Source of the DNA: Psococerastis gibbosa | Taxonomy: Eukaryota > Arthropoda > Insecta > Psocodea > Psocidae | Direction: 5' to 3' | Length of the DNA stretch: 64,000 nucleotides | NCBI GenBank assembly: GCA_963971405.1 | Contig: OZ020486.1 | Location: 25,133,419 to 25,197,418, forward strand | Shown: positions 29,588 through 41,680 of the stretch, piece by piece | Layout: every line of letters begins with the position of its first letter | How positions within the stretch are numbered: position 1 is the first letter of the stretch | Made by a program: the position numbers and the translations under genes | Notes under the pieces: model-generated | What the model was told of the DNA's origin: nothing | The model's database searches: none | Seen by the model: only the letters and a program-made list of their open reading frames with translations

Positions 29588-31560
29588 TCTATCATCTATT
29601 TTCAGTTATAACGTGGTGGTTGCCTCTTCAACCAAAGTTAATTTAAAAAGTCAGTGTTATAAACTCCATATAATACTGCAATATAATCAAGAAAAGTTGA
29701 CCAACGTTAATACAGACTAGCGGCTATAATGTATATACGTATATCAATAAAAGCCGTTGTATTGTATTGTAGTAAACTACAATACAAGAGGCATTGTATT
29801 CCATATGATTGTAGTAATTATTGCTATCAGTTACTAGGCTACAGTGCTACACTGACTACGCTAAATTTTACCACTCATAGTTTATGTCATTTATTTGAGC
29901 AAATAGCGGGCATAAAAAATTGTACATACCTTGTACGTTATAACTACATTATATAGTACGTTCCTTACAGCTTACTTTTGGCTTTTTCAACGTAGTTACT
30001 TCTCACACCATCGATTGCTTTCAGTGAAATGTAACAATAATCATAATCCTTTCACCGAAACAAAACACTTTGCAATAACTTCATGCGTCTCTGATTGGCT
30101 AAAATATTTCCCAGAAATTGCGATTGAAAAGGAAACGAATTCATAGGAGCAATCCAAGTCTTCCTTGTTCCAAAATTGAATTCCCCAAGATCAGGAAATG
30201 CACTTCGTTAACTCCAGAGCAATCTGAGAAGAGGGGGCTGTCAACGGTGGGGAATACGAGGGGTGCGGCAAAGAAGAAAGATACGGTTTACGCCTAATGA
30301 AACTTGTACTAACTTCAGATGGAGCTCCCCTCCCCGCTTGTTTCGTCAAGCCGCAGAGACACGAAACCCATTGAAATGTGAATGATAAAATCAATTAGAG
30401 TGCTGATTCTGGTGTGAAACATGCATGTAACTCAATTACTATTCCTTATCTATACACTTAGGCTTTCCTGCTGCTATAATGGCAATATATTGATGCTTCC
30501 AACATAGTTCAAGTAACATTCAATAAGGGCTATAACAAAGATTTATACCAGGACACTCATAAGGAGGACAAAAATCCAGTTAAGTTCTCATTTGTAATTA
30601 AGGTATAACTGCACTGTACTGCAATAGAAACTTCAGGACACCTGTGGTACCCGTAATTGGCAGCTACCCCCCTCCCCCCCCCCCACATACCTAAAGCTAC
30701 CAGACCACCAGAATTGAGCCTGAGTCTTCTGACCGAAACACCAGTCTCCCAAAAAGTTTTTTTTTAAATAAAATGAACAGTGTGGTCAATGGCTGAACAT
30801 TCAATTTACTGGAGTGTCCAGTAATGAACGCAACCCCTGGCGAACACTTGTTTTGGTTACGAACTGAACTCCATCAAACCAAGAAAAAGCTTGAACAAGA
30901 CAAGCCGAACATTAAGGAAAGCTTGTACAAGCAGACTTCACTTTAACGAGAAAAAATAATTCATCAGCCAGTATTGCTAAGATGCGCCTAAATAGTATAA
31001 TATGTACTCAATGTACAATGTATACGGTACCGTATTATAAGCTTTAACATTGCTTATTTCTATAGATAATGTGACAAAAATGTTTAATTCAATAAACCAT
31101 AAAATTTTGGTTTCTGCTTGGAATGGAGCTTGGAAACAAACAAAAACCACCAAGCCAAGTCGTGATTTTTCCAAACCAAATTCCAAAGTGAAGAAACAAA
31201 ATAATAATTACAATTCAGATATGGTATACTGTATGCGGAGGGTCACCCTCCAGTGTGCAGTAGAAACAGGCAACGCAGTTAAGCAGCTGACTAGCAGACG
31301 CTAGGTCAACCAACCCCTTCGCATGAGTCTTCACCCCTTGAAGAGGGAACCCTCCTCGCACAAACTATTGCACTCACTTCCATCTAACGCGTCAGTCCTT
31401 CTAAAATAAATCACTTTAATTTAAAAGGTCGATTAAATATAAATTGCGCATTTCGAAAGAGATTACGAGAACTGAATAGAAGAGAAGGCAAATTAGATTT
31501 GTTAATTACCATTTTATATATACATTTTATATTTGTATATATAATCTGAAGTTAAGAATC
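29588..31560. other. No gene called
   Basis: This holds frames of 60-84 codons without recognisable motifs (29729-30146 plus, 30191-30394 minus, 30977-31304 both strands). A C run near 30668 has no matching inverted end. No repeat partners were noted. Confidence 0.3.
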
Positions 31561-31620
31561 AAGAAAAATCTGGACTTGGCGGGACTCAAGCCCAAGATCT
31601 ATGTCTTACCGGGGCGTTTC
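31561..31620 (-). repeat. tRNA-like B-box fragment, second copy
   Basis: On the minus strand, GCCCCGGTAAGACATAGATC leads to TTGGGCTTGAGTCCCGCC, AAGTCCAG and ATTTTT. The end is shared with 29536-29587. CCCCGGTAA also occurs in the S2 SINE head at 6267-6362, so the head types may be related. Confidence 0.35.
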
Positions 31621-31883
31621 ATCTATATAAATTTCAAAAAGATATTATACCTAGGTAGATATAAATTCTACTTAATACTACAATCAACAATATAAATAAA
31701 TTTGATAATACGATGACTGCTGAGTATGGCCCAGAACTTACTCTTACGATAAATGTAAAGCCGTGCCACTTGACACTGCTGAGTTCGCACTTGCTACCAA
31801 TAGAGAAAATATCACAACAATCGATCGTTACAGCATGAATTTTGAATCGTGAGGAACGAAATGAAAGACCTCTTTTTATCAGA

Positions 31884-32140
31884 TTTTATTTTGACATTGT
31901 CAGCTTGGCTGCTTAGGCACAATGAGGTCCCTGAAGTAGTGGGCTATGGCGGTGTTGAACCTGGGCTCAACAGCACCATAGTGTCGGCCAGAATTTCTCC
32001 TGCAGAACGGGCAGGTTGTTGATTACGAACAAATGTTTGTAATACAGGTATACAGCACAACAGCAGATGCTACATCAAATAGCTTGTTTACATCCCTCTT
32101 TTTACGCGGAGAAGCTACTTCTGGGGTATTGTTTTGTAGA
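31884..32140 (-). pseudogene. Possible 3' coding remnant with polyadenylation signal
   Basis: On the minus strand a protein-like stretch (Lys-Arg-Asp-Val-Asn-Lys-Leu-Phe-Asp-Val; after an in-frame TAA, Cys-Pro-Phe-Cys-Arg-Arg and Arg-Phe-Asn-Thr-Ala-Ile-Ala-His-Tyr-Phe-Arg-Asp-Leu-Ile) ends in TGA at 31900-31902. AATAAA follows 9 bases later. The GC content is above the local level. The product is not recognised, and the internal stop means a pseudogene, a retroelement remnant, or an exon joined differently. Confidence 0.22.
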
Positions 32141-33074
32141 ACAACCAACCGCGAGGCTGCGAAGATGGTGGAGAATGGTGATATTCACTGATATTATATC
32201 ATAAATGGTATTAATTATAATAACGCAAGTGTATATTATTCTACATAAACCCAAGAACATTTAGAATTTGAACGAAATGCTCAGAAAAGCAAAATAAGAA
32301 TTGTTTTTAGGATAATGACGCGATGGAGGAGGGAAGCACGTAGGGAACCCTCCACCTAACGAAGCTTGGCTAACACACTAACGAACACTAACAAACCCAA
32401 CTCCTCAACAACTTTTCACCTCGTTTTACATCAACTCTTTTGACATATCTACGACTAACTTCTCCCTCTTGCGCCCCGAAATTCGACTGGGGGGTACAAA
32501 TTTTAATAACTATGGTCATTAGAGGCAGTTAATTGTTTGGCATAATCCAAAATTGGTCAAAAGTGATGGGAAATCAAGCATGCAAAACCCAGAACAAAGA
32601 CTCGGTTTATAAACGTCCACTCTCTTTATTATCAGCAACAAAATAGTGCCTGTACCGCAATATTGTATAATAATACTAGTAAATTAACGTAGCGTTAAAA
32701 TGTGCAAGCAGCCCCTCTATTAGGTCTGATTATCAATTTGAAATTGAGGAGGCAGATATTGTAGTGAGTTAAGACTTTAAATGGGTGAAAGATGGTCGAT
32801 GGATACATAACCCCTTATTATTGGTTGTCGGGTGAAATCATAAGAAACAATTGGAGGGGGGGGGGAAAGCCTTATAAAATCAAATATCACAAGAAATATC
32901 GACATTAGAGCTGTAGAAAATATTTTCATAGGATACATACAGGTCTGTGTCTATCGGCTATTGGCTACAATAATAATTATTATAAGTTCAATTATTGAAC
33001 TTGCTTTTGTAAAAAACATAACGGACAGTGAAGGTGGAGGGAGAAAGTTCAAAAACTGTGGCCAATGAATGTAA
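32141..33074. other. No gene seen
   Basis: AT-rich; a G run near 32855. No frame or repeat of note. Confidence 0.35.
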
Positions 33075-33085
33075 CAAATAAAGTG

Positions 33086-33441
33086 TTGTTGTTGTTTCTA
33101 ACGCCTGCTTTCAGCATTTCTGCTTTAAGCAACCCTGTCAGCCTGGCGGGGGGAGTGAGTCTGTTTGTTAACTTGAGGCACCCTAAGGGCAGACTATTTC
33201 ACCTCGGGGAAAGGGGAGTTGACTAACAGGGTGGACCTCCTGATTATAGTGCATTCCGAACCACTTGGGGAACATGGTAAAGTCACACGATTAAATCGGA
33301 GGTGACCAGGACTAGACTTATACTGCCTGAGCGAGTTATCATGTCCCACCAGGTTCCCCTGCCAACGCTGTGCACACTACCAAGTTGCCGCAGTTTGAAA
33401 CATGCTCTGCTCTAATGGAATCAACATGGTAAGGCCGTTGG
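33086..33441 (-). mobile_element. SINE family S3, copy 2, with 11-bp TSD
   Basis: CAAATAAAGTG at 33075-33085 and 33442-33452 is the TSD. On the minus strand the insert begins CAACGGCCTTACCATGTTGA and ends in AGAAACAACAACAA. It is about 95% like 9200-9546. This orientation gives the clearest AAC tail. Confidence 0.85.
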
Positions 33442-33699
33442 CAAATAAAGTGGTATCATATATTAACCTGAAGATGAGTATTTCTTCTAAGTGATCTAAC
33501 ATTTTATTAGCTCTACAATCTGTATTTACTGTGAAATTTTATTGTGTTAAAAACTGATATTGTAGGTGTCGATTTACTCCTAACAATGCTAATGATATGT
33601 TGTAGTTTCGGTGAAATCGAAATCTGCAAAAGACTTTAAAACCGTCCTTGCTTTGGGTTCCAAATTCCCAAAAATAATACACGACTCTGCACCAGCAGC

Positions 33700-34222
33700 T
33701 CTACTTATCTTAACACCGGGAATAGGATTAAATTATTGTAAATAACCCTCAAGGTGTCACGTGTCGGTATTAAAATTTTAACTAAATTAAATCATTTAAA
33801 TTTAATCATTTAACTTATCAGCTATTAATACCCATTGATTCAATAGTTTTAAACAAAAGACTGCAGAATGCGCGGGGAATTTAAATTAATAAATTATTGG
33901 AATACAAGAAATATGGTTGCGTTGTTATTATAATTGAAGGAAATACAAATAAACATTACAATGTGCAAATAGAGTTTTGGCCTAAATCTAAAGGAGAAAA
34001 AATTAAAAACTCACCAAAAATATAGCCAAGGATCATTTTTTCAATTTAAATTTCCCGCGCATTTGCTCTACTTTGTTTAACACAATTGCATCAATGCGAA
34101 TTAATAGCGAACAAGTTAAATGGTTTTATTACCGTCCCGTGACACATTGGGGTTTATTTACAATATTTTAATACTAGCCCCGGTGTGAAGTTAATCTGAA
34201 ATCGCCATAGTTGGGCTGCAGA
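33700..34222. mobile_element. Double-inverted-repeat element, family D, copy 1
   Basis: Outer ends CTTAACACCGGG (33706) and CCCGGTGTGAAGTTAATCTG-AAATCGCCATAGTTGGGC (to ~34218) face each other. Inside lies a second inverted pair around GCAGAATGCGCGGGGAATTT and AAATTTCCCGCGCATTTGC. Interior AACTCACCAAAAATATAGCC is shared with the copies at 37920-38290 and 39004-39345. No coding capacity. Confidence 0.6.
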
Positions 34223-35230
34223 TGAAAATGATTCGGATGATATTGAAAAACCTCGTACAAATACCTTATTAATCTACCTAATTTCAAAATTAAAATCGAA
34301 ACCTGTACGTAGATATATATATAGTAATGCCTACGTTATTAGTAAAGTTAATTGCTATTATACAAAATGCCGACGAGGCCAGGCCAGGTTTAAAGCCCTC
34401 TCATTTGGAAACGTATTTCCTATTCGAATATTACTTTAATTTAAAAACACAGCGGGTTATTACTTCGTACAATGTCAGTTAAGTCATAACTAATTTGGTT
34501 CTTTTTAATTCGCATTATCCTATACAACTTCTAATGTCTTGCTCCAAAGACCAGACTGTTGGATTGTTGCTTTTTAATATTACAATATGCTCACACAATG
34601 TACGCAAAGTATCGTTTAGTAAAAGACTGGCTGTGAGCGACGAAATCAAGTCTCACTTATGATAACAGTTAAAAAAGCCCCAAAGCTACAGGCGATTCAA
34701 AAAGTATTCTACAGCATCCATTTATCTGAAATTTAATAAACATTACGAAAAACCACGAATAAAACCTTAATTATAATTTTAAAAGTTCTATTTAGCAGTA
34801 TTTAAAAAAAAAAAATGGTTTCACAATTTTATCATTGTTTTTCATGACAACGATTTATATCTTCAGACCATTCAGTCTGTGATAGCAAGATTCATGAGTT
34901 TAGTATCTACCCTGAAATGCTCTTCTCACCTTAGGGTTTCAGGAAAAATATAACTGAGATTGGGGAATCATCCTGTTTTGTGGAGGAAGGTAGTGATTAT
35001 GACTGTGAGTCACGTCAATGAATGCTGCATCCACGCACCTGAGTCTCTCTATAGGTACATGCAGCTGCTCGCAATTAAGTAGCTACAGGCCCACGCCTAG
35101 TTTTTTTTAGGTGGTAACTGATCTATAATTTAGCTTACCTACAGTAATACTCGTAAAATAGTTCTTACTCGAACTTTGAAGTTCAAATGTACCGATGTAT
35201 GTAATACGTACAGTAACTATTGTACTATAA
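34223..35230. other. No gene seen
   Basis: AT-rich, short frames only, no noted repeat partner. Confidence 0.35.
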
Positions 35231-35677
35231 CAGTGGTCGGAAACCCGTGGCTCGCGAGCCAAATTTTGCCCTTTGAGCTCTCGGTAGTGGCGCTTCGGCA
35301 AAATTTTGATATTTAAAAAATAACAAGGAAAAAGATTTAGAATAGTACTAGAAAAAAAGAACATACAGTATATTATTTTCTTTAAGTTTTAAAAATGGCG
35401 CCAAAATCATTGTCGTGCGTGCGATTAGGACTCTGTGAACATCGACGGTATGGTCACCCACATATTCATGTTTAGCTTACGAAAGGACTAGACTTTGTGC
35501 TTTTTTTATCGTGACAGCATGACACACAGATGGTGATTTCTGCTGTTTCTTGTTTGCTCACTAGCATACCGTGAAATCTCAATTTGTGTGGTGCAATCGT
35601 TGGCGCTTTTGGTAAGGTTTTAGCTTCAGAAAACCCGAAATTGGACTCATTTGTACAAAAAGGTTGACCAACCACTG
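35231..35677. mobile_element. hAT-like MITE, CAGTGGTCGG ends
   Basis: The left end CAGTGGTCGGAAACCCGTGG then CTCGCGAGCC, and the complemented right end CAGTGGTTGGTCAACC, fit a widespread hAT terminal pattern (CAGTGGTC..CGGCTCGCGAGCC). The flanking 8-mers TACTATAA and TTCTATGT agree in only 5 positions, so the insertion is old or the TSD altered. The 447-bp size means nonautonomous. The minus-strand frame at 35472-35738 overlaps it and is probably chance. Confidence 0.6.
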
Positions 35678-35738
35678 TTCTATGTACAATTGTACAATGC
35701 AACAAAAATGGTGGACCTAGCCCGAGCCAAACGTTCAA

Positions 35739-37919
35739 TTCTTAGACCGGTCGCTGCTAATCATCTCAGCGAGCCAGAAAGGTTAAATGCGTGATTATGT
35801 TGGGCAATTAAATAACTTTCTTGGGAGAAATTGTGTCGGTGCTAGTCTTGATGCATTTTTTCAAACATTGAAAAATGCATTATACAATACAATACATCCC
35901 CCGTCTCTCCCATGAGAAGCATGGTTATAAGACATGGATATGGTGATAAAAATATTATTGTTTATTATGAAAAACCGGGTCATTATAAGACGAGGAAAAA
36001 GTATTGACGGTGCTGCAATGGCGGGTAAATGAGAAAAGCTATAGGTGCTACACTGGATACGATAATTAATGCGGCGATATGAGAGGGACTAATGCAAAAC
36101 CCGTGTTGTTCTGCTAAGGAAACTCGGCGCACATCTTAGTTAATAAAGTTAAGCAAATCGGAAATCGATAATAGAAACACAACTTTCAGTCATTTCTCAA
36201 TTAACGGACCAGTTATTTCGGTGTCAGGTGAAGAGCTTTATGTTCATCCACGCACACATATTAATAATAAACAGGCACATATTTCTTACAATCATATACT
36301 TATGTACACCTACTTTGAAGAAATTGTGCGATAATAATCATAATAATAAGACCAACAGTTTATTCGCTATAGCTATCCCATCAGCGGCTCAGTCAAATTT
36401 AATTTTAATTTTTTTAATGGAAATGTTTCCATTTTATTTCAATAACTAAATGTAAAACATACCTAAACGGAATTAAACGTAACAGTAAATCAATTATGAT
36501 TACTTACGGCATATCCTACATGCAGGCAGAGGGTGGATACAAATACAGGGTGTCCCGCAATTTCTATATAATCCATTACGGCTCCGTATAGGGGTTCATT
36601 TAGAGATCATTTGACCAATCAACCCATGGTTGGAAGTGTACGGTGTACCCGCTGCAGGGTGTCTCACGGATATTTGTGATTTTTTTTTTTTTAAATTTAT
36701 TTATTATTATTTTTAATTTTATTATTTTTTAAAAAAGGTTAATTAAAAATTATAACAATATCAATATATAATATTAATGGTAGGTGAAAACTAAAAACAT
36801 TTTTATTACCAATATTAGGGGTGGCCAATTCAGAGGTATTTTTAGATTTAGAAAATTCGAACGGCTATATAATCCAGGATGGCGGACAACAAAAAATTTG
36901 CAAAACCAATGGTATTTTGCATGCGGGGTATTTTGGCAATTATTAACACGATAATAAAATAATAAATGAACTATTTGAAACTTTAAGAAATTGTGCCTAC
37001 TGTATGTGTAGGCCTACTATGGTGTCTACAAATTTTGAAGGTTGGCCATAACAAAATAAAAATCCACGGGACAATCTGTAGCGTACACACCGGTCACCGA
37101 CCATAGGTTGATGTCAATGTGATGGACAGTCTGGTGTGACCACGTATTGCATCAAGTACCGCCTGAACTATGCCGATTGAAAAAAACGCATAGCTGCAGA
37201 TCTGAACGACTTACCTGAAATAAAAAATAAAAGTTAGCTAAAGAAGGACATACATTAGGATTTTATGCTGAAGGCAACAGTAGATAACTTTATTTCCGAA
37301 GAAACTGCACGCAATAAAAAACACTCCTTACACTTAGACTATCTTGCAGCCGTCATATTAACATTTTACATATACATATTGTCTGGAAATATTTCAACGT
37401 CCATAACTGTATATAAACATTGTGTAGGCTGGCATGAGTGTCGACCAATCAAGAAAGTTGTATTCAAGCGCCAAGGTCAACAACAACACTAAAAACACCA
37501 CTTAGACCACAATTAGACCGTTGAGCTGCCGCTATAGCCCAAGTCCTGGGCTCCAAGACTGTCCGTCAGAAGGTAATTGCAGCTTAGGGTACAGAAAACA
37601 ATTTGCCACCATCGAATCACCATCAGTTTGATTTCACGTGAAGAATGCTGTCTATACTGTAAGGGTCTTCACAATGTTGGTGTTATCGAGTTATCTAGTT
37701 AGTAATGTTATCCAAGTTAACACACAATCGTGAATGGATTTCGAGGTGAGTTATCATGCTAAATCGAAAATATATAACAGAGTAAACAGCGTGGTAATCC
37801 AATAGTTAGGACCTTCGTGTCATTGTTTTAAAGAAAGTGGCAGAACTCTATTCTAGGTCCAAATTTGTTTATATTTTTTTAGTTATTCTATCCTATTGTG
37901 GCGATTTGGGATTAAAGTA
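35739..37919. other. No gene called; CAGGGTGTCCC words at 36545 and 36653
   Basis: ACAGGGTGTCCCGCAATTTC at 36545 and GCAGGGTGTCTCACGG at 36653 look like repeated MITE ends, but they are in direct orientation. A T/A-rich run lies at 36680-36740. Frames are short. Confidence 0.3.
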
Positions 37920-38290
37920 ATACCGGGGTTTATTTTTTAATGCCGCATTAGTTAGGCGTCACGTGACGTTTCAAATTCAAATTATTGAATTATTGTAATA
38001 CAATACAAGAGAATGGTTGCATTGTTTTATATCGTATTATTGAAGGAAATACTAATAAGCAAATGTACAGGTAGACTTTTGAAATATAATAAGAATTTTA
38101 ATTATTGCGTCTCTCATCTAAGGGAGAAAGAATGGAAAACTCACCAAAAATATAGCCGAGGATTAATTTATCAATTTGAATTTCCCGCGCATTTTGCACT
38201 CATATGTTCAAAACAATTGAATAAACCCGGTATTATGTTAATCCCAAATCGCCATAATAGGGATGTAGACATAATTCAATATACAAATAA
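37920..38290. mobile_element. Family D element, copy 2
   Basis: It shares AGAATGGTTGCATTGTT-type sequence, GAAGGAAATACTAATAA, AACTCACCAAAAATATAGCC, GAATTTCCCGCGCATTTTGC and CAAATCGCCATAATAGGG with 33700-34222. The left inner arm is rearranged, and GGCGTCACGTGACG marks an extra palindrome there. The 110-codon plus-strand frame through it is not supported by the other copies. Confidence 0.5.
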
Positions 38291-38345
38291 ATTTAAATGT
38301 AACAAAATTCTAAACGCGTCTTTCAAATCAACCGACATAAACTAA

Positions 38346-39003
38346 TATCGCGGCGGCCAAACAACTGTCGATCGCAGCGCTGCCTAAATAACACGGTTTA
38401 ACTAGGTCTGAAGTGCGTTTCGATAATACGCTGGTTAGCTTGGTTATCGAGTTCCACGAGTGTTAACTTGATATAAAACACTTAACTAGGGATAACTCGA
38501 TAACACCGACATTGTAAAGTAAAGTATAGTGTTATGTTCATTCACCTACACCAGCCCAACAGAAAACGATCAGTGTAAAGAAAGTACTTCATTTAGCCCT
38601 AGCTGTCAACTAAAAATGTATAATCAGTAACATGAAAATGCCGCTTTTAAATATTAAATTCGATTACGATTTAACCATTTTTCATAAAAACTAAAGCTCA
38701 GACTTTGACAAATAGGCTCGCAGGAGGTCATAAAAGTTAATTAGAAAAATGTAAACAACCGACAGCACTTAAGTTTTAATCAAATTCAGGACGGAACTTT
38801 GAATGGTTTAAGCCCAGGCGAATGATGCGTTACGCTTTAAATCAGCTCCTAACTTATTTTTTTTTTAATTAAAAAGAGATTATAGTATCACATTTTAACT
38901 TACAGTACTTGTTTTGGTATTTTGCATTTGGAACTCATTGGGAAACTCTATTGTAGCTTCTGCATCATTTCTAGCGGTCCAGGCGAACTTCGTATCGTCT
39001 AAT
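38346..39003. other. No gene seen
   Basis: Near 38430 and 37690 the words GTTATCGAGTT and GTTAACTTG recur, suggesting further inverted debris. No frame is convincing. Confidence 0.3.
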
Positions 39004-39345
39004 AGCAGCCCAACTATGGCGTTTACAAATTAACTTAACACCGGGAATCGGATTAAATTATTCTCAATAAACCCCCATTGATTAATTTGCTTTAAAATAG
39101 AAAGTGCAAAATGCATGGGAAATTCAAATTAAAAATTAATGGAATGCAAGAATATAGTTGTATAGTTTAATAATTGAATGAAACAATAATAAACAATAAA
39201 ATGTACAGGTTTTAATTCTGGATTCTATTAAGAATTATAAATAATTTGTCCAAATCTAATGGAGAAAAAATTAAGAAACTCACCAAAATTATAGCTGAGG
39301 ATCAATTTATTAATTTGAATTTCCCGCGCATTTTGCACTAGCATC
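39004..39345. mobile_element. Family D element, copy 3
   Basis: The left end CAGCCCAACTATGGCGTTTA to CTTAACACCGGG is the complement of the right end of copy 1. The inner arms AGTGCAAAATGCATGGGAAA-TTCAAATT (39106) and AATTTGAATTTCCCGCGCAT-TTTGCACT (39313) are a near-exact 28-bp inverted pair. The right outer arm is missing. Confidence 0.6.
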
Positions 39346-39350
39346 TACTT

Positions 39351-39460
39351 GTGTGCACATGATGCGATCGGAGACCTGTCGTAACTCGAACGCAGGTATT
39401 ACCTACAGGGGCTACTGAAGAGGTTATTCAGATACATTCAGTGAATAATCATGCTTGAGT
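39351..39460 (-). repeat. Dispersed repeat, CTCTTCAGTC family, short copy
   Basis: GATCGGAGACCTGTCGTAAC, then ACCTACAGGGGCTACTGAAG and AGGTTATTCAGATAC match the complement of the 281 and 16270 copies. It directly abuts the right end of the family D copy. Confidence 0.45.
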
Positions 39461-39492
39461 GCAAACAATCGTGCTGGTAGGTGGCACAAACC

Positions 39493-39518
39493 ATATATAT
39501 ATATATATATATATATGT
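39493..39518. repeat. (AT)n microsatellite
   Basis: About 12 AT/TA units in a row, preceded by ACCATA and followed by GTATAC. Simple-sequence repeat with no further meaning seen. Confidence 0.85.
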
Positions 39519-40346
39519 ATACATATTAACTTTGCGTAATCACACAACAAGCGTTGACAAAATCATGAATAAAATGCGGCAACTGGCGGCCATACTTGGG
39601 TCCCAAAATACCGCCACATTCAAATTTTCAGTAACAAATCATTCCAACTGCACAGTCGTTGAACGAATTACACTATTAGTATTAATTTTTTAAATGACCA
39701 ATTCAAAATCACGTGACAATTATGCTCATAAAGAGAAGTAAGAAAATGGCTAAGTTATTCCAAATTAAATTAAAATTGTTGGCCGAACGTTTAACGAAAG
39801 TTGCAAATGTTCATTTAACGAGATTTATCAAATCACCAAAGTGAGGATCAACGGTATTGGAAGTGTCAATTTTTAAATTACAGGCCGCCAGTCAAAAGTT
39901 AAATGAATCAAGTGATTAAAGTATTAAATGGGTTGATATCTTCTGGAACATACCGGCCCCAACTTATCGCCACTCACTCAACTAAACTCTATTGCATTCG
40001 TCCCACAATTTGAAAAGACCGGCCTCCTCATCAACCAGTCTGTCAGCAACTTGCCCTTTTCAGCAATCTCTACCATAAGTCCGAAGGATTTACAGCGGAC
40101 TCTGGCCAATTGTGACGTAAAATAGAGTTTTTCGAAGGGCTCAAGCGTGCCTCAAGGGATCCAACTAATCAATTTATAGCACCTCAAATTTAGAATTTGC
40201 TAAGCTACGTTGTTCCCAATGCGGTTCGCGTCAGCAATTAATGTGAACATCTACTATCAAATTCCGTCCACCCCTAGCTTATGAGCGATAAACTTGTCAA
40301 AGCTCTGAACTGCCGTATTTTGGTGACAGAAGGAGTACGATATTAT
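39519..40346. other. No gene seen
   Basis: AT-rich, short frames only. Confidence 0.35.
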
Positions 40347-40847
40347 TGCTTTCCAATTTATACGTAGTATAAGGAAAGCTTTGTGACGGTAAAAATTTTC
40401 GATTCCGAGATTTCAACGGATTTACACGTTTTAAGGTCCCAGGAACCCAAAACAATGGTTTTTACGAAATGTCTGCCTGTCTGTCGTTCTGTCTGTCTGT
40501 CTGTGCGTCGATTTCCGGGCAAACTACTCGGTCGATTTTGATGAAATTCGGCATGTAGGTTCACAAAAATCATACCTCGGAAAAAAAATTTTATTTGGGG
40601 CTAACTTAATTTGGAGGGGTTTTATTTTCAAAAAACTCCAAAAAAACGTCTAAAAAAATTATTTCTCAAAAACGGCTCCAACGATTTCTTTTAAATTCAC
40701 ATATATTGTAGTCGTTATTAATGTTAACGAAATGCGGGGGGTCGCTTGCCCCTTGATAGGTTGATTCTGGGGGTAAAAAAATAAAGATAACTAAATTTTA
40801 ATGAAAAATGACTAAAAAATAATTTTTCTGCGAAACCTTTCTATCGC
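40347..40847 (-). mobile_element. TGCTTTCC element, 3' two-thirds, inverted
   Basis: It begins with the intact terminal TGCTTTCCAATTTAT at 40347-40361 and the conserved hairpin TATACGTAGTATAAGGAAAG, then GACAGACAG (complement), CCTTGATAGG and AATTTTTCTGCGAAACC, where it stops. The left third of the family is absent. The minus-strand frame here is the same chance frame found in other copies. Confidence 0.75.
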
Positions 40848-41594
40848 CTTTTCTAGGAAAATCAAGGAGCGATGTATTAACAAGCTTAAACTGGTTTAGT
40901 TTTTGAAATGGCACTGCGCTGCTTTGCCTATAATCAGACCCTAATGCTGACAGACGCATGCGCATTTGAACTTGAAGACACTCGTTATATAGTATAAATT
41001 AAGCTGAGTTTTATACAGGGTTTATAAATAAAAGCGAGTTTCAAGAGAAATTGGTAATACTGACGAGGAAAATATGGAGGGAGGCAGTGAATTATGAGTA
41101 ACGGGCCGTCGCTCAATGCCACATTGTTCCTATCAGCCAACTATAATCCTCGTATTATGCTCCAAAAACAAAGCCGAGTGCAATACGAGCGACTCTGCCC
41201 CTGGCCTCAACCTGTCACAATACAAGGGAAAATAATTATGGGAAAACAACACAAAGTTCAATCAATATCAAACCCCAGCCATAGTAACAAAACGGCTTAA
41301 TTAAACGAAATCACCCAAGGCCATATTTTAACAACCAATAAAATAATACGGCTATCAAGAAATAATTAGCCGCCATTCATCAAATTGTTGTTAATTAATG
41401 GGATTTATCAAAAAGGCAATCACTAAAAGGGATAGTTAAGAAAGTATTTTTTTTTAGATTTATCGCATGGTGTGTAGATAACTAATCAAGATCAAATAGC
41501 ACACTTCGTGATTTTGGGATTCAGTAATTTACAGTATCACGGGTACTCAAACGATATTTGGGATACAAGATTTGGAATCAGAATCAGATTTTTT
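40848..41594. other. No gene seen
   Basis: Unrepeated, AT-rich sequence. A 68-codon frame at 41094-41300 has no motif. Confidence 0.3.
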
Positions 41595-41680
41595 AAGGTT
41601 AATCGCATACAAATAATTAATGAAAGTATCCTATTAACCTCTTCAATCGCCTAGCTAAGCAGCCTAATAGGTAACTGATC
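41595..41680 (+). repeat. Dispersed repeat, CTCTTCAGTC family, short copy
   Basis: AAGGTTAATCGCATACAAAT, TATTAACCTCTTCAATCGCC and CAGCCTAATAGGTAACTG match the first half of 16270-16410. Confidence 0.5.

Noticed and set aside
36545..36665. MITE bounded by CAGGGTGTCCC and CAGGGTGTCTC
   Set aside because: The two words are in direct, not inverted, orientation and no TSD is apparent.
39493..39518. CRISPR array or other regularly spaced repeats
   Set aside because: No spaced direct repeats of CRISPR type anywhere; this is an AT microsatellite in a eukaryotic context.
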